This document shows, piece by piece, positions 54,007-63,800 of a DNA stretch of 64,000 nucleotides; within the stretch, counting starts at the first letter, position 1, and each line of letters starts with the position of its first letter. The position numbers and the translations under genes were made by a program. Source of the DNA: Arthrobacter_M sp030063245 (GTDB lineage Bacteria; Actinomycetota; Actinomycetes; Actinomycetales; Micrococcaceae); the NCBI RefSeq assembly GCF_051131705.1, contig NZ_CP180316.1, forward strand, positions 2,914,001 to 2,978,000, written 5' to 3'. The notes beneath the pieces were generated by a model, which saw nothing but the letters and a program-made list of their open reading frames with translations, was not told where the DNA came from and did no database searches.

Positions 54007-54585
54007 TTAGAGGACAGAGCCGGCGCCCAGGGCATGGAAAGTACGGCTGTGATAGACCAGCGGGCTGCCCACCGCCGCGCCGTACTGGATGTCCAGCACG
54101 GAGGCGGCAATCAGCACCGAGTCTCCCGCCGGGGTACGGCTGAGAACGCGGCAGCGGAGCGCCCGCGACGCATCGAGCAACAGCGGTTCGCCCGTTTCCA
54201 GCCATGTCCAGTTCATGGTGCCGGTGAAGCGCCCTGAACCGGAGGAACCTGACACGGAGGAAGCCGAACTGGAGCGCGCGAAGATCCGGGCAAGGTCAAG
54301 ATTGTCTGCGGTGAGCAGGTGGACCACGAAGGTCTCCGCCGCCGCGATTTCTGCGGCGGACCCCGTCCGCGAGGAAAGCGAGAACGAAAGGACGGGCGGC
54401 TCCGCCGAGACGGATGCAACAGAGGACGCCGTCAAACCCACCGGACCGGCAACGCCGCGGGCGGTAATTATTGCCACGCCGGCCGGATGGTTCCCGAAGG
54501 CGGCCTTAAAATGGTCGGCAACCAACGGACCGGCAAAATGGTCCGCAACCAACGGGCCGGCAAGGATCCTTGGCTGGGCGGTCAT
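54007..54585 (-). CDS. Flavin reductase family protein
   Basis: A 192-residue FMN-binding split-barrel reductase: FKAAFGNHPAGVAIITA, VGLTASSVASVSAEPPVLSF and FVVHLLTADNLDLARIFA cover the flavin-binding core. Such proteins supply reduced FMN to two-component monooxygenases or bind FMN as oxidoreductases. No oxygenase gene is near, so the partner is unknown. The N-terminus holds a perfect peptide duplication, AGPLVADHF twice, from a 27-bp tandem repeat (54508-54561). A Ser-rich stretch (RSSSASSVSGSSGSG) sits mid-protein. GAAAGGAAGA precedes the ATG. Confidence 0.88.
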   Translation of the reverse strand: MTAQPRILAGPLVADHFAGPLVADHFKAAFGNHPAGVAIITARGVAGPVGLTASSVASVSAEPPVLSFSLSSRTGSAAEIAAAETFVVHLLTADNLDLARIFARSSSASSVSGSSGSGRFTGTMNWTWLETGEPLLLDASRALRCRVLSRTPAGDSVLIAASVLDIQYGAAVGSPLVYHSRTFHALGAGSVL

Positions 54586-54669
54586 CGGATCTTCCTTTCA
54601 CTGCAGCCTTCGGCTCTTTCACCCGGGCCCGGTCACTACGCTAGAACCTGGGCCATGGTGAAGGTCAAG

Positions 54670-56226
54670 TCAGCCGGCCCGCATGTTGCGTCTTGTGTCA
54701 TCGCCGGGCGGCGCGAGCAGCGGCCATCCCGTTAGCCGGGGCGCCCGCAGGAGCGACCCGACCATCGGTACGTCGATCAGATGGCTGGACTGGTTCAGCG
54801 AGACGAAGACGGTGGGGACCTCAGTGACATACCAGAGGATCTCCGCGGCCATCGGGGTCGACCATTTGATCCGGATAGCTGCCTCCTGGGCAAAACCCTT
54901 CACATTGGCGAACACAAAGGCCGCGTCGTATTTCTGTGCATAATCCCCCGTCGCCTCTTCGGAGATGACGGACATGAAGTTCACACCCGTCTCGCCGTCG
55001 GCCTCCCGCTGCGCCGCCGTCTTGAACACATGCACCTCGAAGCCCGCACTCTCCAGCTCCTCCTTGACCAGATCCAGATAGGCCAGCGGATCGCTGCGGG
55101 TGAAGTCCGCTCCCCGGAGATGCCGTAGAGCCGGATGCGCTTGTGCGTCGCCGGGGTGATCGGCAGGTTACCGGAAGTGTCCTTAATCAGGGTGACCGTC
55201 TTGTCGGCGATGGCAGCTGCCACCGTCCGGTGCGCTGTGCTTCCCACCAGGGCCAACGCCTCGGCTTGGGCAACGAGCTCGTCCCGCGGCGCCCGATGCA
55301 GGCCCAGGGAGGCTTTCAGCCCGAGGAGGCGCTTGAGCGCGTCGTGGAGCCGCTTCTCCGTAAACACTCCAGATTTGTACCCGTCCAGCATGTACTGGAA
55401 ATCCTCAGCTCCGGCGCCAGTGTGGCGGGCATGATCTGCTGGTCGGGGAGGCCGGGCCGGAACCGGCGGGAGAGCTCCGGTGCGCCGATGGGGGCGATCA
55501 TGATCGACTGCAGCCGTGCCCGATCATCTCCCGGTACACGTGCCCGTAAGTCGTGTTCCATTCCTCTTAGTCAAGGGTGTTGTAGGACGTGACGACGTGC
55601 TGGTCTCGCTCGTCCACGCCGTCGCCGGGAAAGTGCTTAATGGCACAGGCCATCTTGGACTCGCTGATGCCGTCAAAGTATTCCTTGGCCCGCTCGACGA
55701 CGATCTCCGGCGTGTTGCCGAACGACCGGGTGGAGATGACGGTATTGCGCCAGTTGTAGTGGATGTCCACGATCGGCGCAAACGCCCAGTTGCAGCCGAT
55801 CGCCGTGCATTCCACTCCCGCCACCTTGCCCATGTCCCGGGCGATGCTCTTGTCCGGGTGGGACCCGGCCTGCAGATGCGTACAGACAAAAGTGCCGTCA
55901 TCGCAGCTGCCGAACCCACCCATTTCGGGGTTGGAGGCTACCAGCAGCGGCACTTTGGTCGTGGACTGGGCGTAGCGGATGTGCTCCTGCACGTCCGCGG
56001 CGGGGCCGGGACGGTAGCGCATACCGCCCACATGGTAGTTCTCCAGCACCCCGTCCAGATATTCCGGCGTGAACTCATTGTTGTGGTTGATGAACAGCTG
56101 GCCGATTTTCTCTTCCAGGCTCATCGACGCGATCGTGCCATCAACCCAGGCGATGGACGCGGCATCGAGATTGTAAGGCGCCGCCGCCAGATCCACGGCG
56201 AACCCTTTGCGCTGCAGCGCGCGCAC
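54670..56226 (-). pseudogene. Remnant of a glycoside hydrolase family 3 gene (beta-glucosidase/NagZ type)
   Basis: Four minus-strand pieces form a GH3 enzyme. Piece 1 (55570-56226): SMSLEEKIGQLFINHNN, NYHVGGMRYRPGPAA, the catalytic-site KHFPGDGVDERDQHVVTSYN, ending at an in-frame TAA. Piece 2 continues EEWNTTYGHVYREMIG, then a one-base shift to QSIMIAPIGAPELSRRFRPG. After ATLAPEL about 80 residues, including the nucleophile region, are lost; EDFQYMLDGYKSGVFTEKRL resumes (piece 3). Another frameshift precedes piece 4, HVFKTAAQREADGETGVNF to LNQSSHLIDVPM, after which the C-terminus is gone. The enzyme would have cleaved terminal beta-linked sugars. Its neighbours handle sugar acids. Confidence 0.9.
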
Positions 56227-56229
56227 TTC

Positions 56230-56796
56230 CTACAGCCGTGCTACGGCCTGCGCCACGATCTGGTCCACCGGGAGGTTGATGTCGGCCACGAAGCCTGCTT
56301 CGTCCCGGGCCAGTGGTTCGAGGGTGCCGAGTTGTGAATCGAGCAGGGTGGTGGGCATGAAGTGTCCGCTGCGGCCTTCCAACCGGGAGCCGAGGACCTC
56401 GCGGCTGCCGTGCAGGTGCAGGAACAGCGTTTCCGGCGCCTGCGCCCGGATCGCGTCCCGGTAGGAGCGCTTGAGCGCCGAACAGGCCAGCACCAGGCCA
56501 GGGCCGTCCGAGTCCGCCAGAGCGGTGCCGACGACGGCGAGCCAAGGCCAGCGGTCAGTGTCCGTCAGCGGGGTGCCGGCAGCCATCTTCGCGATATTAC
56601 TGACCGGATGCAGGGAGTCGCCGTCCACGAACGGGACGTTCAGCGCATCGGCGACAAGCGCTCCGATCGTGGTCTTCCCACAGCCGGAGACTCCCATCAC
56701 CACAATCCGCGGCCCGGTGGCGGTGTTGGCACCCGTCTCGTTCCCGGTCCCGGCGCCGTTGTCCGCCGCGGCGGAATGAGAGGCGTTCACAGTCAT
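56230..56796 (-). CDS. Gluconokinase
   Basis: A 188-residue GntK-type kinase, phosphorylating gluconate to 6-phosphogluconate. P-loop VMGVSGCGKTTIGALVADAL, DGDSLHPVSNIAKMAAGTPL for substrate, LACSALKRSYRDAIR, LHGSREVLGSRL and GHFMPTTLLDSQLGTLE are all in place. The first 35 residues are an unconserved Ala/Asn/Gly tract (GAGTGNETGANTATG). The ATG lies within manD, which it overlaps because manD has lost its stop. It sits immediately before the dead GH3 gene. Confidence 0.92.
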   Translation of the reverse strand: MTVNASHSAAADNGAGTGNETGANTATGPRIVVMGVSGCGKTTIGALVADALNVPFVDGDSLHPVSNIAKMAAGTPLTDTDRWPWLAVVGTALADSDGPGLVLACSALKRSYRDAIRAQAPETLFLHLHGSREVLGSRLEGRSGHFMPTTLLDSQLGTLEPLARDEAGFVADINLPVDQIVAQAVARL

Positions 56797-58015
56797 GCAC
56801 CGTGCCGTCGGCCAGCCGGTTGTAGGGCAGGTATGCCTGTTGATACGGGAAGGAAGCCGCCACTTCCTCATTCAGTTCGACGCCGAGTCCGGGCTTCTCC
56901 CCCGGATGCAGGTACCCGTCGGCGAAGGTCATGGACTGTTCAAAGACCGTGTTGGTCTTCTCGCTGTGCTCCATGTATTCCTGAATACCGAAGTTGTGGA
57001 TCGCCAAACCCAGGTGCGTCTGCGCAGCCAGACCGACCGGGGAGACATCCGTGGGGCCGTGGAAACCGGACTTGATCTGGTATTGCGCTGCGTAGTCCAT
57101 GACCTTCTTCAGCGCGGAAATCCCACCGAAGTGCGTGGACGCGGCCCGGACATAATCGATCAGCTGTTCGCGGATCAGGGTCTGGAAATCGAAGACCGTG
57201 TTGAAAACCTCGCCGACAGCCAGCGGGGTGGTGGTGTGCTGGCGCACCAGCCGGAACGCGTCCTGGTTCTCCGCCGGGGTACAGTCCTCCAGCCAGAACA
57301 GATCGTAGGGCTCCAGCGCCTTGCCCAGTTTGGCGGCCTGGATGGGGGTCATCCGGTGGTGCCCGTCGTGGAGCAGGGGCAGTTCCGGGCCGAATTCGTT
57401 GCGCACGGCCTCGAAGACGGTCGGCACGTGGCGCAGGTAGGCGCGGGTGTCCCAGTCCTCCTCGGCGGGCTGGAGTCCGCGGCCGGCCGGCTCGTAGTCG
57501 TAGCGCTCGCCGGTGGCCTGCGCCTGGGCGGCGACTCCGTAGAGGGCCTTGATGCCCGGGATGGAGGTCTGCACCCGGATGGATTTGTACCCCTCCTCCA
57601 GGTGCTGGCGGATCGAGTCGAACAGCTCCGGCAGATCCCGACCCGAGGCATGCCCGTAGGTGCGCAGGGCCGTCCGGGAGGCGCCGCCGAGGAGCTGGTA
57701 GACGGGCATGCCGGCCACCTTGCCCTTGATGTCCCACAGCGCCATGTCAACGGCGGCGATGGCCGCCATCGTCACCGGCCCCCGCCGCCAGTAGGCGCTG
57801 CGGTACAGGAACTGCCACGTGTCCTCGATGCGGTGCGGGTCGCGCCCGATCAGCAGCGGCACCACATGCTCAGTCAGATACGCGGCGACGGCGAGCTCTC
57901 GGCCGTTCAGCGTCGCATCCCCCAAACCGGTGAATCCCTCATCCGTAGTGATCTTCAAAGTGACAAAGTTCCGGGACGGACTGGTGACGATCACGTCGGC
58001 AGCGGTGATTTTCAT
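56597..58015 (-). CDS. D-mannonate dehydratase family protein (ManD), stop codon lost
   Basis: Enolase-superfamily dehydratase converting D-mannonate (or D-gluconate-type acids) to 2-keto-3-deoxygluconate. The 472-residue frame has ITAADVIVTSPSRNFVTLK, YQLLGGASRTALRTYGHA, LLHDGHHRMTPIQAAKLGKA, FWLEDCTPAENQDAFRLVR, VGEVFNTVFDF and GFHGPTDVSPVG, with Mg2+ ligands and the catalytic His present. ManD proteins end in GTVHDW; here D408 is followed by TGT instead of TGG-TGA, one G short, and the frame runs 64 codons into gntK out of frame. The body looks functional. GGAGG-rich RBS precedes the ATG. The mutation could be a sequencing error. Confidence 0.87.
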   Translation of the reverse strand: MKITAADVIVTSPSRNFVTLKITTDEGFTGLGDATLNGRELAVAAYLTEHVVPLLIGRDPHRIEDTWQFLYRSAYWRRGPVTMAAIAAVDMALWDIKGKVAGMPVYQLLGGASRTALRTYGHASGRDLPELFDSIRQHLEEGYKSIRVQTSIPGIKALYGVAAQAQATGERYDYEPAGRGLQPAEEDWDTRAYLRHVPTVFEAVRNEFGPELPLLHDGHHRMTPIQAAKLGKALEPYDLFWLEDCTPAENQDAFRLVRQHTTTPLAVGEVFNTVFDFQTLIREQLIDYVRAASTHFGGISALKKVMDYAAQYQIKSGFHGPTDVSPVGLAAQTHLGLAIHNFGIQEYMEHSEKTNTVFEQSMTFADGYLHPGEKPGLGVELNEEVAASFPYQQAYLPYNRLADGTVHDCERLSFRRGGQRRRDRERDGCQHRHRAADCGDGSLRLWEDHDRSACRRCAERPVRGRRLPASGQ

Positions 58016-58065
58016 GGAGGTTCCTTTCAACTGAGCGAGCGGGGTAAAGAATTTCAGTGGGGCTA

Positions 58066-59080
58066 GGGACGATCGGTTGGTGCGGGCGGCACGGTGGGCA
58101 TGCCGGTCCGGCTGCCTCGCCCAAGGCGGGGTCGCAGGAAAGCAATCCGGTACTCCATCAGCGGGTCCGGCCCGAAGGCGAACGGGGTACCGGTGGCTCC
58201 GCCGCCAGCCAGCCCGGCGCCCAGCCGCACCACCAGTGCCCCGGCCGCGATGCCGAGTCCCGCACCAAGCTGCCCGATGGTGGCTGAGTTCATCCGGGCC
58301 GGACCGACGTCGCGAACTGGATGGAGTTGTAGGCGGTGAACCCGATGGAACGGAGCACGCCGCTAACCACCAACAGCACAAAAATCAGCGGATCCGGGGT
58401 CACCGCGGACATCGGCGCACAGGCAGTAAAGGTCGCCGCCGAGCAGTCCGGAGCGCAGTGGGTCCCAGCCGTAGCCATCCTGGAACAACAGCGGCAGCAG
58501 GAACGGCGCGGAGCTGATCGCCGTCCGGAAGATGAAGCCACCGGTGTTGGAGACCCGGGAAGGTGCGTATCCGAAAAGTGGACAGGTCAAAGAGCGGCCG
58601 CCGCCGGCCAGAGCGGCAAGAATGAGCACGACGACGGCGGGGCCGTCTGCCCTGCCCCGCCGCTTGGGTGCCGGTGGAGAGAAATTCCAGCCCGATCACC
58701 AGGGCTCCGATTCCCAGACTGGTGCAGCCGAATCCGACCCAGTCCAGGCCGGAGCGCGCGGCAGGCTCCCGGACCGCAAACATCATGGCTCCGCCGATCC
58801 CCTGGTGGATCCGGCTGAGTGTGAGCAGCGTCAGGTCCGGACTCAGCGCGCACAGCGCTGAAGCCAGCGTAAAAACCGCGATGGCCGAACAAAAGACGGC
58901 GCGGTCCCCGAAGCGTACGGTCAGCCAGCCGCTGAGCGGAATGCACATGGCCACGGTGACAAAATACGCCGTCATCGTGATGTGGATATCGGTGGAGGGC
59001 ACGTGGAAGTCGGCGGCGATGCTGGGCACTGCGGTGACCGGCACCGCGGTCCGCGTTCCGGCGGCCGCGCACTCCGCTTA
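58066..59080 (-). pseudogene. Remnant of an MFS drug/sugar transporter gene (DHA2-like)
   Basis: Pieces in three minus-strand frames: VPSIAADFHVPSTDIHITMT, YFVTVAMCIPLSGWLTVRFG and SALCALSPDLTLLTLSRIHQ (N-terminal helices 1-3), a deletion after GGAMMFAV, REPAARSGLDWVGFGCTSLG and GALVIGLEFLS, a further break, then SAPFLLPLLFQDGYGWDPLR, FVLLVVSGVLRSIGFTAYNS and NSATIGQLGAGLGIAAGALV near the C-terminus. At least three frameshifts and two deletions. It lies just upstream of manD and could once have been the importer of that pathway or an unrelated exporter. Confidence 0.87.
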
Positions 59081-60622
59081 CCAACTTTCGCGTAGCGGGC
59101 GGCCTTCCTCGTACCCGGCAGCGGACTGCACGCCTACGATGGCGTTTTGCCGGAATTCCGCGAGTGTCGTGGCTCCCGCGTAGGTCATGGAACTGCGCAG
59201 ACCGGAGGTGATCAGGTCCAGCAGGTCCTCCACTCCCGGCCGGGCCGGGTCCAGATACATCCGCGACGAGGAAATCCCCTCCTCGAACAGGCCCTTGCGT
59301 GCCCGCTCGAACGCGCCGTCGCGCTGGGTCCGGTTCTGCACAGCGCGCGCGGAGGCCATCCCAAAGCTCTCCTTATAACGGCGCCCCTTACTGTCGACGT
59401 TCAGGTCCCCCGGACTTTCGTACGTCCCGGCGAACCAGGAGCCGATCATGACCTGGCTGGCGCCTGCGGCCAGCGCCAGGGCCACGTCGCGCGGGTAACG
59501 CACGCCGCCGTCGGCCCAAACGGACGCCCCGAGCTCACGGGCGGCGGCAGCGCACTCGTAGACGGCCGAGAACTGCGGACGTCCGACGGCGGTCTGCATC
59601 CGCGTGGTGCACATGGCGCCCGGCCCCACACCAACCTTGATGATGTCCGCCCCCGCGGCCACCAGATCGCGGACGCCCTCCGCGCTGACCACGTTCCCGG
59701 CCACGATCGGGATGCCGCGGGCCACTCCGCGCACGGCCCGGACGGCATCGACCATTTTCCGCTGATGCCCGTGGGCCGTGTCCACCACGAGGGTATCGAC
59801 GCCAGCCTCCAGCAGAGCCACAGCCTTGGCCCGCACATCGCCGTTAATACCGACGGCGGCGGCCACCCGCAGTGCCCCCGAACCGTCCACGGCCGGCTGG
59901 TAGATCGTCGAGCGCAGCGCACCGGTGCGGGTCAGCGCGCCCGCCAGCTTCCTTCCCCGAAGCACTGGGGCAAAATCGGAGCCGGCCGCGTCCATCAGCT
60001 CAAAGGCCGCGCGCAGAGCCGCGTCCGTGGCCTGGCGGCCATCCTCGGAGGCTAAAGCGCCGCCGCTGCCGCTTGTGACGTCGCGTTTGATCCCGCCTCT
60101 GATCTTGTCAAAACCGGCGGCATCAATGGTCACCACGTTGCTGTGCAGCACGGAACGGAGGGAGGAGAAACGGTCCACCCCTTCGCAATCCGCGGTCCGG
60201 ACCACACCGACAAAGGTTCCGGCGTCGCCGTCGTCGCCAGCATTGCCGGCGATGATCACCACGGCATTGTGGGCCCGCTTGCTCATCAGATGCAGCGCGT
60301 CGATGACCGTGTCCTGCGGCGTCAGTGTCACAGGGGTTTCGAAGAGCAGGTCCCGCTGTTTGACCCAGCCTGTGACATCACGGACCACCGGCAGCGGAAT
60401 GTCCTGCGGCAGCACGGCCAGTCCGCCCCGGCGCGACACCGTCTCCATCATCCTTTTACCGGTCACCGCCGTCATATTAGCGACGACCAGCGGAATGGTG
60501 GCCCCGGTACCGTCGTCGCTGGAAAGGTCAACATCCATTCGTGAGACGACTTCAGAGCGGGACGGCACGAGGAAAACATCAGAGTACGTCAGATCCGTAC
60601 TGGGATCGCTGAGGAACCGCAT
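59078..60622 (-). CDS. GuaB1 family protein (IMP dehydrogenase-related; GMP reductase in mycobacteria)
   Basis: A 514-residue IMPDH-fold barrel with an inserted CBS pair (about 95-235; QDTVIDALHLMSKRAHNAVV). The barrel has LTYSDVFLVPSRSEVVSR, GVDTLVVDTAHGHQRKMVDA, IPIVAGNVVSAEGVRDLVAA, and the catalytic loop GVGPGAMCTTRMQT with the active Cys. GuaB1 proteins form an actinobacterial branch; the mycobacterial one is a GMP reductase with CBS regulation, so this enzyme probably turns GMP into IMP. Ends RPLRESW. GAAGGAAG precedes the ATG at 60622 (MRFLSDPST). Divergent from kgd, 274 bases apart. Confidence 0.9.
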   Translation of the reverse strand: MRFLSDPSTDLTYSDVFLVPSRSEVVSRMDVDLSSDDGTGATIPLVVANMTAVTGKRMMETVSRRGGLAVLPQDIPLPVVRDVTGWVKQRDLLFETPVTLTPQDTVIDALHLMSKRAHNAVVIIAGNAGDDGDAGTFVGVVRTADCEGVDRFSSLRSVLHSNVVTIDAAGFDKIRGGIKRDVTSGSGGALASEDGRQATDAALRAAFELMDAAGSDFAPVLRGRKLAGALTRTGALRSTIYQPAVDGSGALRVAAAVGINGDVRAKAVALLEAGVDTLVVDTAHGHQRKMVDAVRAVRGVARGIPIVAGNVVSAEGVRDLVAAGADIIKVGVGPGAMCTTRMQTAVGRPQFSAVYECAAAARELGASVWADGGVRYPRDVALALAAGASQVMIGSWFAGTYESPGDLNVDSKGRRYKESFGMASARAVQNRTQRDGAFERARKGLFEEGISSSRMYLDPARPGVEDLLDLITSGLRSSMTYAGATTLAEFRQNAIVGVQSAAGYEEGRPLRESW

Positions 60623-60896
60623 TGACACTTCCTTCGGTTGGCATAAAACACCGTGATCCGTCCCGGGGAAGGGCCGTTGGTGCCGATTTGACGAGTCTAG
60701 CCAGAAAGTCACCGAAACCCGGTGCCGAGGATTGGCCTGCGCGTTACTCTCCTCACTAGACTGGCATGAGGTAAAGGTTTGAAGGACCCGGACCTGGTAA
60801 AGGCAGAAGCCGCACGGTCAGCACGGAGGAGTCCCTCTTGCGTGGGGCGGCTTGTGTCGGCGGGCAACTAGAACTCATGGAAGAGGCGTATTTCAC

Positions 60897-63800
60897 GTGC
60901 CAGATCAACCTATCCACCGTCTGCCCGAGGATTTTGGCGGAAACGAGTGGCTCGTTGACGAGCTGTATGAGCGGTACCAGCAGAACAGGAATTCTGTTGA
61001 CACCAAGTGGTGGCCGCTCTTTGAATCCTTTGATTCAGACAGCGGGAATCCGGCCAACGGGAAGCCGGCCAACGGACTCCGTTCCACCGGTGCGGGCAAC
61101 GAAGCCAGTCCGGTGACCCGGGAACTGCCGGTCGTACAGCCGGCGGCGCCTGCCAAAGCCACGGCTTCCCCCGGTCAGGCCGGCAGGCCCGCGTCGCCGC
61201 AGGCACTTGCCCCAGCCGCTGCTCCCGCCGCCCAGTCCGCGACCGCTCCCGCGGCAGCACCCGCCGCCCAGTCCCCTGCCGCCCCGGCCGCCCAGTCCCC
61301 AGCCGCCCCCGCGCGTGACACTGCTGCCGCTAAGGCTTCGGCAGCCCCCGCCAAGGACGCCGCCCGCAACGGCTCCACCCCGATTCCGGCGCAGCTCCCC
61401 CGCGCCGCGAAGGACACCTCGATTCCGGAAGAGGACCGCACAACCGTTCTGCGCGGACCTGCCAAGGCCATCGCGACGAACATGATCACCAGCTTGGAGG
61501 TGCCCACCGCCACCAGCGTGCGCGCCATCCCCGCGAAGCTGCTGATCGACAACCGCGTGGTGCTGAACTCCAATCTCGGCCGGGCCCGCGGCGGGAAGGT
61601 CTCCTTCACACACCTGATCGGCTACGCCGTGATCCGGGCGCTGGCCCAGTTCCCGTCGATGAACGTCCATTTCGATGAGATCGACGGCAAGCCGGTTGCC
61701 GTGCAGCCAGCACACGTCAACTTCGGCATTGCCATTGACATGCCCAAGCCGGACGGTTCGCGTCTGCTGGTGGTCCCCAGCATCAAAAAGGCGGAGACAC
61801 TCAACTTTTCCGAATTCTGGCAGACATACGAGACGCTGATCAAGCGCGCCCGGAACGGCAAGCTGACAGCCGAAGACTACGCCGGCACCACCGTCTCGCT
61901 GACCAATCCGGGCGGTATTGGCACCGTGCATTCGGTTCCGCGGCTGTCCAAAGGCCAGGCCGCCATCATCGGCGTCGGCGCGTTGGACTACCCGGCCGAG
62001 TTCCAGGGCGCCAGCCCCAAGATTCTCGCCCAGAACGCGGTCAGCAAGGTCCTCACCCTGACCTCCACCTATGACCACCGGGTCATCCAGGGCGCCGGCA
62101 GCGGCGAGTTCCTGCGCCTTGTGCAGCAGCTGCTGCTAGGTGAGCAGAACTTCTACGACGAGATTTTCGAATCCCTGCGGATCCCCTACGAGCCGGTCCG
62201 CTGGAGCCACGATCTTCAGGTCGATCCGGCCGATCAAATCAACAAGGTGGCCCGGATCCAGCAGTTGATCCACTCCTACCGCGTCCGAGGCCACCTGATG
62301 GCCGATACCGACCCGCTGGAATACGTCCAGCGCAAGCACCCCGACCTGGACGTCCTCACCTACGGTCTGACGCTCTGGGATCTGGACCGCGAGTGGCCCA
62401 CCGGAGGCTTCGGTGGCAAACCGATGCTCAAATTCCGTGACATCCTCGGCGTGCTCCGCGACGCCTACTGCCGCACCACCGGCATCGAGTACATGCACAT
62501 TCAGGACCCGGAACAGCGCAAGTGGTTCCAGGACCAGCTGGAGCACCCCTATTCGAAGCCCAGCCGCGAAGAACAGCTGCGGATCGTCTCCAAGCTCAAT
62601 GCCGCCGAGGCCTTCGAGACCTTCCTGCAGACCAAGTTCGTAGGCCAGAAGCGCTTCTCCTTGGAGGGCGGCGAGTCCCTGATTCCGCTGCTGGACAGCA
62701 TTATCTCCGACGCCGCCGACGACGGCCTGGACGAGGTGGCGATCGCGATGGCCCACCGCGGCCGGCTGAATGTACTGACCAACATTGCCGGCAAGACCTA
62801 CTCCCAGGTGTTCCGCGAATTCGAAGGAATCCAGGATCCGCGCAGCGTCCAGGGGTCCGGAGACGTCAAGTACCACCTCGGCACCGAGGGCACATTCACC
62901 TCGGACAATGGCAATAACACCAAGGTCTATCTGGCCGCAAACCCGTCCCACTTGGAAGCCGCCGACGGCGTCATCGAGGGCATCGTCCGCGCTAAGCAGG
63001 ACCGCCTCGATCAAGGCGAAGCCTTTCCCGTGCTGCCGATCATGGTGCACGGAGACGCGGCCTTCGCCGGGCAGGGAGTGGTAGCGGAAACACTGAACCT
63101 CTCCCAGTTGCGCGGTTACCGGACCGGCGGAACCATCCATGTCGTGGTGAACAACCAGGTGGGCTTCACGACGGCGCCGTCGTCGTCGCGCTCGTCGGTG
63201 TACTCCACCGACGTCGCGAAAATGATCCAGGCTCCGGTCTTCCACGTCAATGGCGACGATCCGGAGGCCGTCGTCCGGGTGGCCCAGCTGGCCTACCAGT
63301 TCCAGCAGAAGTTCAGCAAGGACGTCGTCATCGACATGGTCTGTTACCGCCGCCGGGGCCACAACGAAGGCGACGACCCGTCGATGACGCAGCCGCTGAT
63401 GTACAACTTGATTGAGGCCAAGCGTTCGGTCCGCCGGTTGTACACGGAGGCCCTGATCGGTCGCGGTGACATTTCCGAGGAAGAGGCCGAGCAGCTGCTG
63501 CGGGACTACCAGGAGCGCTTGGAACGCGTCTTCGCGGAAACCCATGCCGCGCAGACCTCCCCGATCCCGATCATCACCGCCGATTCGCAGGCGGTATCGG
63601 ATCTGGAGCGTCCCTCCGCACAGCAGGCCGACGGCGGCGTCAACAAGCCGAAGTCGACGGCCATCACGGCCGAGACTCTGGCCCACATCGGCAAGTCGCA
63701 CGTCGAAGTCCCCGAGGGCTTCACCGTGCATCCCAAGCTCCAGACCCTGCTCGAGAAGCGCGAGCAGATGTCCCGGGAGGGCGGCATTGACTGGGGCTTT

